A stretch of 64,000 nucleotides of DNA, from positions 56,553,676 to 56,617,675 of the forward strand of contig CM049316.1 in NCBI GenBank assembly GCA_026874595.1. Direction: 5' to 3'. The notes under the pieces were generated by a model. It searched no databases and was not told where the DNA came from. It was given only the letters and a program-made list of their open reading frames with translations. Below are positions 44,131-56,761 of the stretch, in pieces. Origin of the DNA: Sipunculus nudus. Its lineage: Eukaryota > Annelida > Sipuncula > Golfingiida > Sipunculidae. Within the stretch, counting starts at the first letter, position 1; the number at the start of each line of letters is the position of its first letter. Made by a program: the position numbers and the translations under genes.

Positions 44131-44770
44131 GTCCAAAATTGGCGGTCATCTTGAAAAATAGCAGCCATCTTGGTTTTTTACATTTACGTTTCTGTCAAAA
44201 ATAATTGGTGTCTACTAAAAAACAATATTTGAGCCAGCAATTGACATTTAGTAATAATTTGACTGGAGTTCAACCTGCTTCAGGATCATTTGTGGGAAAT
44301 ATAGATTTCATTGGCGGCCATTTTTAAAAATGGCGGCCATCTCGAAAATTCCCATAATTTGCAGTGACATTATCTTTAATTTTCATCTTGGAATTATGAA
44401 GAGCTTTTGTACCGAATTTCATGCTTGCATCACCATTTGTACATTTTTTCAGTATCCCGCCTCACTTATATTGCTATATAGTCTATACAAACAGGCATGC
44501 TAACTAAATAGAGTAATCTTAGTGGATTTTTTTTAACTAAGGCCAATATAAAAGTTAGCTTCTGAGAGATTTTAGAGTCCCAGATTTGGAATCTACATGG
44601 TGAAAAATGTATACTGTGATACCATAATCATTCATATTTGGCAAGTCCGTGCATATTTATTGCAAAACGTTATATTTGTGTATACGATATGGCGGCCATC
44701 TTGAAAATCGGCAGCCATCTTGAATTTCAAGTAGCCCGCGTACATATTCAAAAGAGTAATGTCTAAGGAG
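44130..44770 (+). repeat. Repeat with GGCGGCCATCTTG words
   Basis: 'ggcggtcatcttg', 'cagccatcttgg', 'ggcggccattt', 'ggcggccatctcg', 'ggcggccatcttg' and 'cagccatcttg' occur in three pairs at about 44140-44172, 44312-44346 and 44691-44730. Between them lie similar phrases such as 'ccaaatttggtgcttg.atcaccattt'. Confidence 0.7.
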
Positions 44771-45229
44771 TACCCGTGCCAAATTTGGTGCTTGTATCAC
44801 CATTTGAAAGATTCCTCTGAAATATTATGTTATCTGCTGCACTACATCATAAAAAAGTTAAGGATTCGATCCTGAGTATTAAAAAGACAAGCTTGGAGCC
44901 GCAGAGGAAATTTCATAAATGAAGAAATTAGTGTGCATTGAGAAAGTGGCTTACGATGGATCAATCCAGAATGACATTTGTAATAAGCATATCTGACACT
45001 TTAAGTAGCACAAAATGATTGTTTTCGGGAATTCTGGAATTTTTACTCAAGTCACTATTAGAAAATATTCGAATATTTTCTAAAACATGGAATGAAAATT
45101 CATCTCATCACCTACGTGTTGACCGTCACAACACGTATTAACCTTTTTTAGTCTGTGGTATGCAATTATTAATGGTCAATTATTAATAATCATATTATAT
45201 TTTATCCTAAAATTCTTCATATACAAAAG

Positions 45230-47290
45230 AAGAAACGAAATCGCACATGATTATTATAAATCCACGGGGAACAAGGTACTGGAAAGTCAACGCTGTTGAA
45301 GAAAATTATTTTTGACTGTTGCATGAAGAACAGTAGCCAATGTCACAACCAATTCCCGAACTTTTAAGCAATTGCAATCCTTCGACTTGGTTTTGCCTCT
45401 TGAATAGTGTGTAGTTGAACCAAATAACTCCATTCTAGATATTCTTAATAGCAGTTTCTATGCTTTGATAAAAATGACAGAGCAGCAGTTCTGTACATGA
45501 TTGAGAAATCCCCTTCAAATATTTTGTTTGTATGTGATGGATTTGATTAAGAAAACGTAAGGGAAACAAAACAAGTGGAAAAAATGATATACAATTCTCT
45601 GTGGAGCAAGAAATATTGTGTTACAACAATACGTTCACACTCTCTCTAGAGACTGGAAGCAGCCAGGGGTCCTAATGACAGAGAAATAGACAGATCTTTA
45701 TTTAATTATGTTGTCAAGGTGTTCATTAACATAGAACGCTTCTTTGATGGTTCAGCTGTCGACAAGGCGGCATTTATGTGGTCATTACTTCAGCAATATA
45801 CTGCCGGAAGGCAAAAGCCGTATATTTCTAACGTACATGTGCACAAATCAAATGGAAGGTTAAGGGAAATCATGACCGAACTTCTACACACATTGTAACT
45901 CTTACTAGGACGGTATGAGGCCAAAGAGTTTGGAGCAAAAGAACGGGTCACTCCAGCGACATTATTTTTAAACTTCATGATACCCTGATGTAGCTTGAAG
46001 AGCTAGCAAAAAAAAAAAAAAAAAAAAATACGCAAGGAAAACGGCGATTTGTGTTGTGTATATACTCATGAAGAAATATCTGCTGGGAAGATCTAAGAAT
46101 GCTGGGCTTCCTCTACAGAATATTCCTATCCATTCATCTCCAGCCCAGCTGCTGTAGCTTATCCATTGGCATGTCTAAGAATACATTGTCGCTGTCTGAA
46201 AATAGCCCCGATGTAGAGTTCTTAAATGAATTGTTCCTGTCTTTAATCATAGTTATGTGCCCGTTGTCACAAATATAGTGGTCCGTCTGGAAGTTTAATA
46301 TTCAGGAAAATTGATTGTAGTAACGAGAAGGCATAAAGTTGTCCATTTTTTGTGGACTTTTTGCTGAACTCGCCCATACAGTTAAAAAAAACCACTCATG
46401 TTTTTTGGTGAACAGGGACATTAGGAACGTGATAATTAAACATCTCTGTGCCAAAACTACCAAAGAAATACAGTTTACAAATTTCCATTGCTTACATCGT
46501 TATCGTTGATGGAAAATCATTGAAAAATAACTTATAGTAGCGAGATAATCCTTCTGATATTCAGAGGTTTCATAATCTGGTTATTAACAACCGGAGGCCT
46601 GCCATGTCAGTGTTCACGACAATGTCATATTCATCGCTGTAAAACTGGTTTCAACAATATATTCAAGATAACAGCTCTCTTGGGAAAAATTTAAAATTTT
46701 TACATCTGAGTATGTTTGCAGGCTTTCCAATAAGGGACGAGTACACTTTCCAATTACAGCATTTTCAGCATTTAACTTGAGAAATTGCGAATAACATCAA
46801 AACTTTTTCAAACATCATTTTTTTCAAACTAAATAACATCTCATCATGTCACATCACAGCGAATATCTTTAAAGAGCGTATGACTGGGCTACGGACAAAC
46901 ACTTGACTCGGAGGATCCTTATAACTTGATGTCTCGTCTGTGGCGATGCTCCCCACTTTTCCAGTGTTCCATTGGTTTTTCCTCAAATAAAATCGCTTGA
47001 TATTTCAGGTCACAGTGTTAACCACTGTCTAAGTCTTGATATGTCGAAAAATCATTTAAAAAATTCTCTCCGAGAATGGATATTGATAATGGATTTGAAA
47101 ATAAGAGCGTGCCGGGCCTGGGGATATTAGGTTTTGACGTTTCACTTTTTCTATTTATTATACAAATACAATCTTAATGTGAGAGTACACAGCATAACCT
47201 GATGCGGTATAGATGAAATTCCTTCAGACCTGTTTTTCAATCATCAAAATAGAAATGCCTGCGTTTCACATGCATCGAAAACTTTAAATT
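45230..47290 (+). pseudogene. NLR pseudogene: NACHT and LRR remnant
   Basis: It aligns in order with exon 4 of the intact NLR: a Walker A equivalent HGEQGTGKSTLLKKI (45264-45310), NILFVCDGFD (about 45517-45550), VEKMIYNSLWSKKYCVTTIR (about 45570-45632) and a distant LRR stretch (about 47000-47290, with LDMSKNHLKNSL). Stops and frameshifts are frequent from the first 100 bp on, and a poly-A run (about 46005-46027) sits inside. It is probably the same gene copy as the CARD exon at 37776. A linker exon was not found. Confidence 0.8.
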
Positions 47291-47593
47291 GATGAACACG
47301 AACACGACCATGCCATTTGCTAGCAGTTGCATTTCAATAGATTCCGGTTTTTTTTCATAAATTCACAAATATAAATAATTGATGTTAATTGTGCAACCGT
47401 ATCAGTTTACATACTACGAAATGATAACCATAAGAGAACACAACATTGGCTAGTCAAACTTTGAAAATAAATTGGGAGAACAATTGGTTTCTGACACTGG
47501 CACACTGATTATTAAATGTGGATTGATTGAGGAGAATCCTGCTATGTTAGTTACGTGAATTATGTTTGTTTAAACTTATGCATGCATATATAT

Positions 47594-47637
<44 letters not shown>

Positions 47638-47688
47638 TGTATGTATTTATAACAACATGAACGTACACCTTAAAACGGATATAGATTA
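47291..47688. other. Spacer with (TA)n microsatellite
   Basis: (TA)n at about 47597-47632; otherwise AT-rich sequence without a gene. Confidence 0.6.
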
Positions 47689-47729
47689 ACATAGTACAGA
47701 GTTAAAAGTACATAGTACAGAGTTAAAAG
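47689..47729 (+). repeat. 21 bp tandem duplication at the LINE 5' edge
   Basis: A 20 bp word beginning 'acatagtacagag' occurs at 47689-47708 and again at 47710-47729, directly against the start of the LINE frame. Confidence 0.8.
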
Positions 47730-49075
47730 ATGGTTACTTTAAAATCAGATATTATATCACAGTTGACTAACTTAATGTCCGTCATTCTAAGTCCAAGCGA
47801 AAGTTACATAAAAGAATTGAATAAGAATTTATACTCGTTTATATGGAATAACGGTCCTGAGCAAATAAAGAGGAGAATTTTAATAGCTACCATAAAGAAG
47901 GGAGGTCTGGCAATGACCGATATCTCGACTTTGAATGAGACACTTAAGATATCCTGGGTGAAACGTTTATTTGTTAAGAAAAGAAATGATAAATGGAGAC
48001 AACTTGTTCAAGAATTATTTAAGATAAATGTAGAATATTTATTTCGATGTAATATTAAAAAAGTACATTGCCGCTTAGTAATGAAGGTTGACAATATCTT
48101 TTGGACAAACGTGTTACAAAGTTGGACTGACTTAAACTTTAAGGAACCAATGTCTAAATTAGAATTTGCGGAGCAAAATATATGGTTTAACTCCTGTATA
48201 AAGATGAGTAGAGAACGTGGTCTTATCAATTTGATGTATAGTAGATGTGTTAAACAAGTTAAAGATCTGATCCAGGAGGGTTCAGATAAGTATGAAGTTT
48301 TAACATTTCAAAAGTTTAAGTTCAAGTATACGGTGGGTATTGATTATTTAACATATCACAGAATTGCAAATGCTATTTCAATGAGAATGAAACTACTGTG
48401 TGTAAGATCCGAGGTACAAGAGGAAGAAAGTAAAGGTGTCTCCTTTCAAATATTGAGGAATCTGAGGAAAGCAACTAGATACACTTATGATATTCTAATT
48501 CAAAGGCAATATGAAACTCCTGAACGAGTGTGTAAAAAATGGGCACCTGATATAAACGAAGCATCAGTAGAAAGGGTCTTGAATGCATTTAGCGAATTAT
48601 ACAGGAATACTATCGATACAAAAATAAAAATGTTTCAGTATAGAATTTTACACAGGTGTATAAACTGGAATCCGCTTTTGGAAAAAATGGGAATAAAAAG
48701 TAATGATAAATGTACATTTTGCAAGACAGAAAAAGAGACAATCTATCATATTATGTTGGAATGCACACATGTAGACAAATTATGGAAGGATATCACAAAA
48801 TGTTGTTTAGAAAAAGGATATAAAATAGGACCTTTATCACTGAGTAATGTTATATTTAATGATGCCTCAGCAGTTTTAGAAAATTCTATAGTACTGGTAA
48901 TAAAAAGATATATCTATGTGTGTAGATGCAAAGAGGAGTTGCCGGTTGTACAAAGGGCAATAGAATTCATTAAACATGTGCATTTTTTGAGAAAATAGTC
49001 TCTAAAAATAGAGGAAAATTGGAAGAGCATAAAAAGAAATGGATGCAATTTGGAGAGTTTTTAGAGAAGTAAAAA
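47730..49075 (+). mobile_element. L1/Tx1-like LINE, 3' part of ORF2 and 3' UTR
   Basis: The 422-codon frame (47730-48998) matches the region after the RT palm in L1/Tx1-type ORF2 proteins: SFIWNNGPEQIKRRIL near the start, a basic and aromatic middle, then the C-terminal C-x2-C-x7-H-x4-C zinc motif (CTFCKTEKETIYHIMLEC) and VDKLWKDI. No stop interrupts it. Endonuclease and RT palm are absent, so it is 5' truncated. A short 3' tail follows with an A-rich end near 49069-49077. It is no longer mobile. Confidence 0.8.
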
Positions 49076-50430
49076 AAAATAGTTAATGAATATTTTTATA
49101 TTTTTTCCAGATATCACGAAATGACAATTTTATGTAAAATCTTGGTAAAAAACACCGTTATATGTTTTGATGGCGGTAATTTTCAATTCAGTATGTTACA
49201 AATGTCTATGAACTGATTGTGCAACAAGGGAAAATGCATCAAACAGGCCTCAGTATAATTTGAGACGGGGAGGAACCATTTGTTGGACATTGGATGAGTT
49301 CCAACAAGTTCAAACAGATGTCTCTCAATTACAGACCGCTGGGGGAATGTACACATTGGACGAAAATGCGAACGCCATACGCATGCACGGTAGATGGTAA
49401 CGAGTCAACCGACTCCGCTTTACGTTAGGTACGATTGAATGCATACCACACCTCGTTAAAGGACGTTTGACGCACACGTCATGTCGCAATGTGCACAAAG
49501 TAAAACTGGTCAAGTCTCGCTCGTGTTCTAGTTACCCCTCAACACGTGCCTGGTGAATAACGTTTTAAAGTATGCATTTACATGCTGCTGAATGAAAATA
49601 CACTGTATGCTATAATTATCATTCAGGATTCTACGTTTAATACAGGGAGGCCTGGAAATTTCCATAATATGTAATAGCAAAGTGAAAGTCCAGATTAAAG
49701 AGGAGTTCAGCTGTACAAACAGCATTCGTATTATATCCGATATAAAGTCCAAATCCCAACGCCTGTATAACTAATTTTAACCCTATCGCACTTCCTTTGA
49801 ATAAATTTTCTGTAGCCGAATTGGATATTGTTTTTAATCTATTCAATCTATTTGATCTGTTTTTAATTCCATTTTCCTTCTTCAGGCTAACGAGATTTCT
49901 GATTCAGTACCAGGATGTAGAATCTGCGGTCTCTTTTTGATCGAGTTCATTTAAATTTAGTATAAATCTAGGTTTGAATTATATATAATTAATTGCTCTG
50001 TTAGATTAAATCTTCTACAAACATTTAAGAAATACATGACATATTAAGATAGACGGAGCTGAAGAGGGATTATCATTTCTATGCATGATAATAACGCTTT
50101 CCATTTTTTTCAACAGTCTCCTGGGAGTTTAATTTTTGCTCTGTATTTCAGTTTTACTGTTTACATAATGGTTTAAAAACTCTATACTTGGCAATAAAAA
50201 CACAGTATACCCTGAATGTGCCATACTTCCCCAAGATAATATTATAAAACATAAATTAATCTGCGACATATCTGGTACACGTCTACCAAATAGACGGACA
50301 ATCAATAAATTTATCCTTATTTGTATATGTTCCTGTTTCAGGAATATTAATTAATATATCCTCTTCCCCTTGACCCATATCTTGACACATCTGCAATAAA
50401 ATGATCCATAATGGTTGGATATTATATAAA
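49076..50430. other. No gene recognised
   Basis: Mixed sequence with short frames on both strands, none with family features. Confidence 0.5.
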
Positions 50431-50436
50431 AATATA

Positions 50437-50645
50437 AACTTTATTTATTTTACATGGATTGTACAACTAGTTTTAATACCTAATACAAGGAACTCTCCAT
50501 GGCTCAGATGTTGGCGCTCGGTAGTCTGTAAGGGCGGAGGAAACCGGAGAACCCAGAGCAACTACAACCAACTCTCACAGCCACCCGGGCCGTCAGCGGA
50601 GAAGGCCGAGCGTTTTACCACTCAGCTTCCCAGGCCCCTCATATA
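50437..50645 (-). mobile_element. tRNA-derived SINE, family 2 copy 2
   Basis: On the - strand: a head with GCTGAGTGGTAAAACGCTCGG (about 50632-50612, an A-box), a GC-rich body and the same tail words as at 31225-31260 ('tgtacaactagtt' on the + strand). The B-box part is more decayed than in copy 1. Confidence 0.6.
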
Positions 50646-51924
50646 TCTAATGTTTCGGTAACTGTACCAAACGTTTTTTCTTTTTTTTTTTTGGCTAAGC
50701 ATTATAAATATTAACGTCCTGGCTGCAAATCTCCAAGTTACAAGTGCTTCGCGAGGCGTGTCACTCCACTTCTTGCGTGTCACTTGCTTTCATTAAATGG
50801 GACTGTTGTGTAAAGCAGTATTCAAGTCTGTCGACAAATGTGTTATTGCCGTACATGTGACAAATGTGGTTGTCAGCTGTAGGCCTTCGGTTGTATTCAT
50901 AAACGCTTTGTGCACAACTATGGCCCGCTGCTCACTGGAGAATCACATATACACATTCGCGATCCACGATTTTTGCAGGAAAGGGTCACCGGGTGTCATG
51001 CATAAAACTTGTCTAAAAAAAGTTTTGGTAAAAGGCGGGGGGGGGGGGGGGGGGGCTCGACCCCAAAAACACCCCGTCATGCATAAGCTTTGCCTAAAAA
51101 GGACATTGGTTGAGAGCAAACCACCCACTCTGAATCCGCGCCTGATACAATATATATACAAACTGCAACCTTTACGGATAAACTTAATCTGTCGCTTTGT
51201 ACAATCCACATCGATTCGTACGAGAATATTATTCATAAATGCTTGGCCACTGAACCAGTCGCATGTGCAATATATTTTATATAAATGGGTTTTTGAAAAT
51301 ATTACATTGTCAAAAAAGAGTTCCAGCTTCAACACCGTGAACACTATTTACTTGGGTACAATATGTACCATATATATATGTTTGCGTGTGTGTGTAGTGA
51401 AATAATACCCGACATTTTTTCTATCACTTATTATCACATTTGTTGAGTGACTCAGTAGGATATATTGAAAGAAATTATGACACGATTACACACTGGTTTC
51501 AGGAAAAAAAAGACATTCGACACTTTTTTTAAATAATTTGATACATTTTATAAAGTTAATAATACAGACAATTAAAAATTTAATTTACGAACACAAAAAT
51601 CATGAGTCTGGTTTATTGATATAAATGTATTAATAATACAAACTGTTCATAAACTTTCTTACTAGCGACATTTGCATCTGAACTTACCTCTTATATATAA
51701 GAGAGTACCATGTAGTCTCCGCACCAAATTAATCAGCATAAGGTACTTCTATTGCAGATAAATAATCATTTTTTTACATACTTACATTGTCCGACGATGA
51801 GAAAATACATGCCACCGCGTTCACCTTAACCTAAATACGTTGACGTACAGACTGTGTTAGAATGGATGCATCTAAAATTATACGGTAATCAACACATTAT
51901 CAAACTTACTTATTCAAGTTGACG
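50646..51924. other. No gene recognised; poly-G tract
   Basis: A poly-G run lies at about 51036-51055. On either side 'aaacttgtctaaaaaaagttttggt' and 'aagctttgcctaaaaaggacattggt' are two copies of a short repeat (split words 'catgcataa' and 'gcctaaaaa'). The long frames on both strands cross this G-run and look accidental. Confidence 0.5.
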
Positions 51925-52330
51925 TGTTCAGATAATGACATTACATGACTTGCATCAAGAATTAGTGCAAAAGATCAGATGTCTGAATAATAAAAACACA
52001 AATATGAGGGTCAAGGTGCATGTCCTTTAGATATGGTGACATTTGTGTGGTTTCTTCATATTCGAATGGATAGAATTTCGCGATTTCCAATTTTTCAGCA
52101 TTTGGCGAGGGTTCAATTTTCTACACAGAATGTATTCTTTTTGTATGAAATATTTAATACATTCGGTATCTTTGAGAATAATTTGTGAAGGACACCGGGA
52201 ACATCAAACGAGTGGCCATCCTTTATAAGCAGATAAAGTAAAATAACTCACGTATAACAAAATATTTGCTCATATGAATAATATCAAAATTTTGCCTCTC
52301 GACTCTACAAGCATAGAAATTATATATTAT
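51925..52330 (+). repeat. Dispersed repeat, copy 2
   Basis: Partner of 24310-24720, in the same orientation, diverged, non-coding. It ends about 145 bp beyond the stop codon of the - strand methyltransferase gene. Confidence 0.6.
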
Positions 52331-52475
52331 ATATATTTAAGATGAGGCTGCAGTATACACACTTATTGCAATACACTTAGAACTCCTTTTTAATCATTCT
52401 TAATTCCAAGCAAGGCGAATCAGATATATGGTAATTTTTTGTTTCTTAAATAAACTCCTTTATGCTAGGTCGCAG

Positions 52476-55400
52476 TCATGTACTATTTGAATGTTCAACC
52501 AAATACTCTCGTTTTCTTGGTTGTATCTGAAACCTGTAGACAAGGCCATCGTATCCTGCTGCCAACTTTTGGACGGTTTCTTTTCCCAGCCATTCCCAGG
52601 CGCCCTTGTCGTGCAACAACTGCATACGAGGCTCAAGCCTCTCTTTGAACACTGGCACAGTTTTAAGATATTTAGCGCCCATGATCAAAACGAAATATCC
52701 TCCTATGAAAAAGGGAAAATAGTTTGATGTACATATTCACCTTTTGTTTTTTGAAAAAAAGTTAAAAGGAGGTAAATAATGTTTAATACAAATGGCCCAT
52801 GGAACACACCGCTCAGCTAACTTTGAAACACCACTAGAGGCCATAGCATATAATTATAAATCCCAGTAACTTAATTTCGGATTTACTGAGAGAGTTGATG
52901 AAAAACTGCGTACATATTAATTTGAAAGAATCTAAGTAAATAAATATGATCAGAAATCAATAATAATAATAATGTAATAGTAAAAGTTCAGTAATTCTTC
53001 CATTTTGAAAAATTATTACTTCCAATTTTTCTTTTTTTCCAATTACTTCTAAATATTCTACTGACTCACATGAAAGCTAAGTCACATGATCAAAATGTCC
53101 GTTAAACGGCCCATGCAGTTCCTGAGATACTAGGTAGTACATAACATATGTAGACAAACACTTGAAATAGCCAAACATTGTAAAGTTACGTGCAGAAAAT
53201 TTTTGGTATAATTAAAACTATATCATAATAAAACTTTAATACACTATCTGTTTTACATGGGAAAAAAATGATTCATGTTATTTTGACCTGAAGAAACAGA
53301 TCAGCACTGGTTGTGAAACAGGCAGGATACATACATACTTAGGCCTATTGCACCAACAAGACCAATATTAATGTCAAATTGCACCGGTTAATCAATTTTT
53401 TTATAACAGATATTGTCTGAATGCATGCAAACATATAATATCGTCGAATATTGTAACGAATGGCTAGACCACTCAATGGTTCGGTTCTGTTTTGACTTAG
53501 CTCGCACAGTATATGATAATTTACCAGACGTCTAATTAACAGAGTAGCACCAGGTAATTTAAGAGCCGTGGGATTCGGCTTTACTATGGGGTCAGATGTT
53601 GACACGCACACATTTAACCTCACCTGGTTTGGTTATTCGGATCAACTCTTCAAAGCAATCATCATTAACATGACCGGCGACAAAGGAACCAGCTGTTACG
53701 ACAGCATCATACGTGTCTGAAAAATTCACAATATCAGCAATACGAGTAATATTTTGAATGGTGTCCTGCTCAAACATGTTACTATTGAGTCATGAAATTA
53801 AACTTAAATAAACAAGTGGCCCATGGATCATGACACTCAGCTGAATTCAAAGAAAATTGAACAATGGGTAAAATGACTCACAGAGTGCACAAAATCATGC
53901 ATTTTGCCAATAGACCGTAGATATAGGTTACAGTGACCTTATCTTACACCCAATTGCTACAATGTGCCCATCTGACTAACAGAGTGCTCAATCATGTTCT
54001 TTCACATATCTTGCAGAATATAGGTAACTATGTCCTAATTTGAGGTTTCCCAGGAGATTTACCTATAACTGGCTGTACAGTTAGATTTTTCTAGGTCAAA
54101 CGGTCACGATTTGTGCCCTATTAACAACCAGACCGCTTAACTGGACGGGTCTCAAAAATAGACAAAAATTCGTAAAAATATGAAAAAATACAGGTGGAAC
54201 CACTGTTTCAAGGAAATGATGAAACACTCCTTGATCAAAATGCGTCGAAGAAATTATAGCAACAATGCATTAGTTATTCATATACTGGAATTTTTTATGT
54301 GACCATAACCTAATTTCAGGTTTCCAAATTTGCCTAGGACCTCCATGGATGTAAAGTACGAAACTTCTAGGTCTAACGGTTACGGTTTGTACTCTATTAA
54401 CAGCCAGACCACTTCATTTGAAGGTTTCAAAAATAGGGGGAAAATGCGTAAAAATAGAAAAAATACAGGTGGTGCCACCAGCCTGCAGGCACTAATGAAC
54501 CACTCCATGATCAATATGCATGGAAAGTATTATGGCAATCAATGAGTTAGTTAATCAGATACTGGAGATTTTGTATCAAAAGTTTTAATTATTCACGGGG
54601 AGTATTTACGAGCCCCATAGTTCGGAGGATAGGGGTCACAGTGACCTATTTCCGGATTCAAAAGAGATTTTATATGGACCTCCCTGAAAGTCCTGTTAGA
54701 AGATTCTAGGCCAAATGGATACAATCTGTGCCCCATCTGACTCATTTGGGTGCTTTAAAATCATGCTTTTGGCCCGTAATTTGCTAAATATAGGTCACCA
54801 TGACCTAATTTCAAGTTTTCAAGGAGGACCTATATGGATGTACAGTTATCTAGGTCAAAAAGTTACGATTTGTGCTCTGTTAATGGACGACCGCTTCTTT
54901 GAAGTTCTCAAAATAGACCAAAAAATGGGTAAACATTCGAATAAATACAGGTGGCGCCATAAGTCTGCAGGAAGTCAAGTTGGAACATTCTAGGTCCAAC
55001 GGTTACAATTTATGCCCAGTTAACGGCCGGACGAACGGCGGACAAAGGGGGATCGATATAGCTCAGATAACTTACAGCTGAGCTATAAAAAAGCAAGCCA
55101 GTGCAATGAAAGAAAATCAACGAGCATTGTTCTTACCCTCTCAAGTTATAATAATGTGACTTCAGAGTATACATAATGAATAATGAAGGTCCCAAAAGAA
55201 TTGGGTCTTTTTGTTATTAAGCATTTAAGATATTATAATCAAAGTCAATTAACAGATGTCGATTTGCAGATTTATAAACTGTGCAAAAAGTGGGTGCCCT
55301 TTGAAATTTTACGATTATCCTCTTAAACTTAAATATTTCACATGGTTTGATACTTTATTATATGAGGGATAAAAGCCTGATATGAGATTTAAAAAAAAAA

Positions 55401-56247
55401 TATATTTTGTATTCCCCTTCTGGAATCTTGTGAGTCGTGATGACAGGTGAGTTGACGTTTGCCATTTTGACAATTACATTTTAAGAAGATTTATGAAACT
55501 AAACAACCAATCAGCAAATGTGTTCCGTTCTGTATATGACCGCAGACCTTGACCTTCATCATTGCAGCTTAGTTTTAGTGAAAAAGAGAATGTCTCAGAT
55601 ATTGGTTTTGTTGCATTTTTTAAATAGTTTGCGAGGTAAGGTACAGCTTTAGTTTCATTCTAAATATCATTTACATATTCCCAAATCTCATTCCTTTATT
55701 ACCTTTTGAAGTCAATCTGCCAATGACTAGTGGAAGAGACTATACATAAATATAGTTAAATCTACAGCCATAGTATCTCAATATATAACCAAGAGGCATA
55801 TTACGCTCACATTATGTCATACAAGATGCTTTAATTCTGGAAAACGAAAAGTGACTTGCAGAGAGACGTCTATAAAATACCAAATATTTGCATTCAAATA
55901 AAAGTTGAAAGAGTACTTGCCATCATCAATGTCTAAACGATTCTTTCCCAGGTAATCACATATGAAGTTTTCGTAGCATCCTTTCTTCTTGGCTTCATTT
56001 AACATTGCCTGGCTCGCATCGAGCGCGTCTAATGTTGTATAACCTAATTTCTTTAGCTGTAAATGGTCAGAAAATAGTTTTATTCAACTTTTTTATGGGT
56101 TAAAAATAAAAATGATAAAAATTGCGTCCGGAAAAAAAGTAGACGCAACCTTCGTTTTAATATAAGAACACATATAACAGTGACGAAAATTATGTCTAAA
56201 AAGGCCGAGAGAGAAGATTTCGTTTCCAGGCGCTGATTTTCAATCGA

Positions 56248-56316
<69 letters not shown>

Positions 56317-56446
56317 TATATGCTTATAAAAGTGGTAATATGCAAACTAATCAGAGGATCTATTTAGTTTAACGAATGTGTAATTGTTTCTTTAAACCAT
56401 TCAATATCCTTTACGACTTTTCAAAAATACTTCCTCCTTATTTGTA

Positions 56447-56500
<54 letters not shown>

Positions 56501-56682
56501 TTATTTATATAAAATAATGATAATAGTAATAATAATAATAAGTGCTATAGAAATGTTAGTCTGTAGAAGTTCTAAGCGTAGGTAAAGGTGAAGAGTAACG
56601 CCTTTTAGATAGACTAACTATAGTTTAACTTTTTTATTAACAGATATCGCTAAAAGGCGTCACTCTTTATATTTACCACCGC

Positions 56683-56761
<79 letters not shown>

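Noticed and set aside
50797-51405. 202-codon + frame and 133-codon - frame
   Set aside because: Both cross a poly-G run (Gly or Pro homopolymer) and have no recognisable domain.
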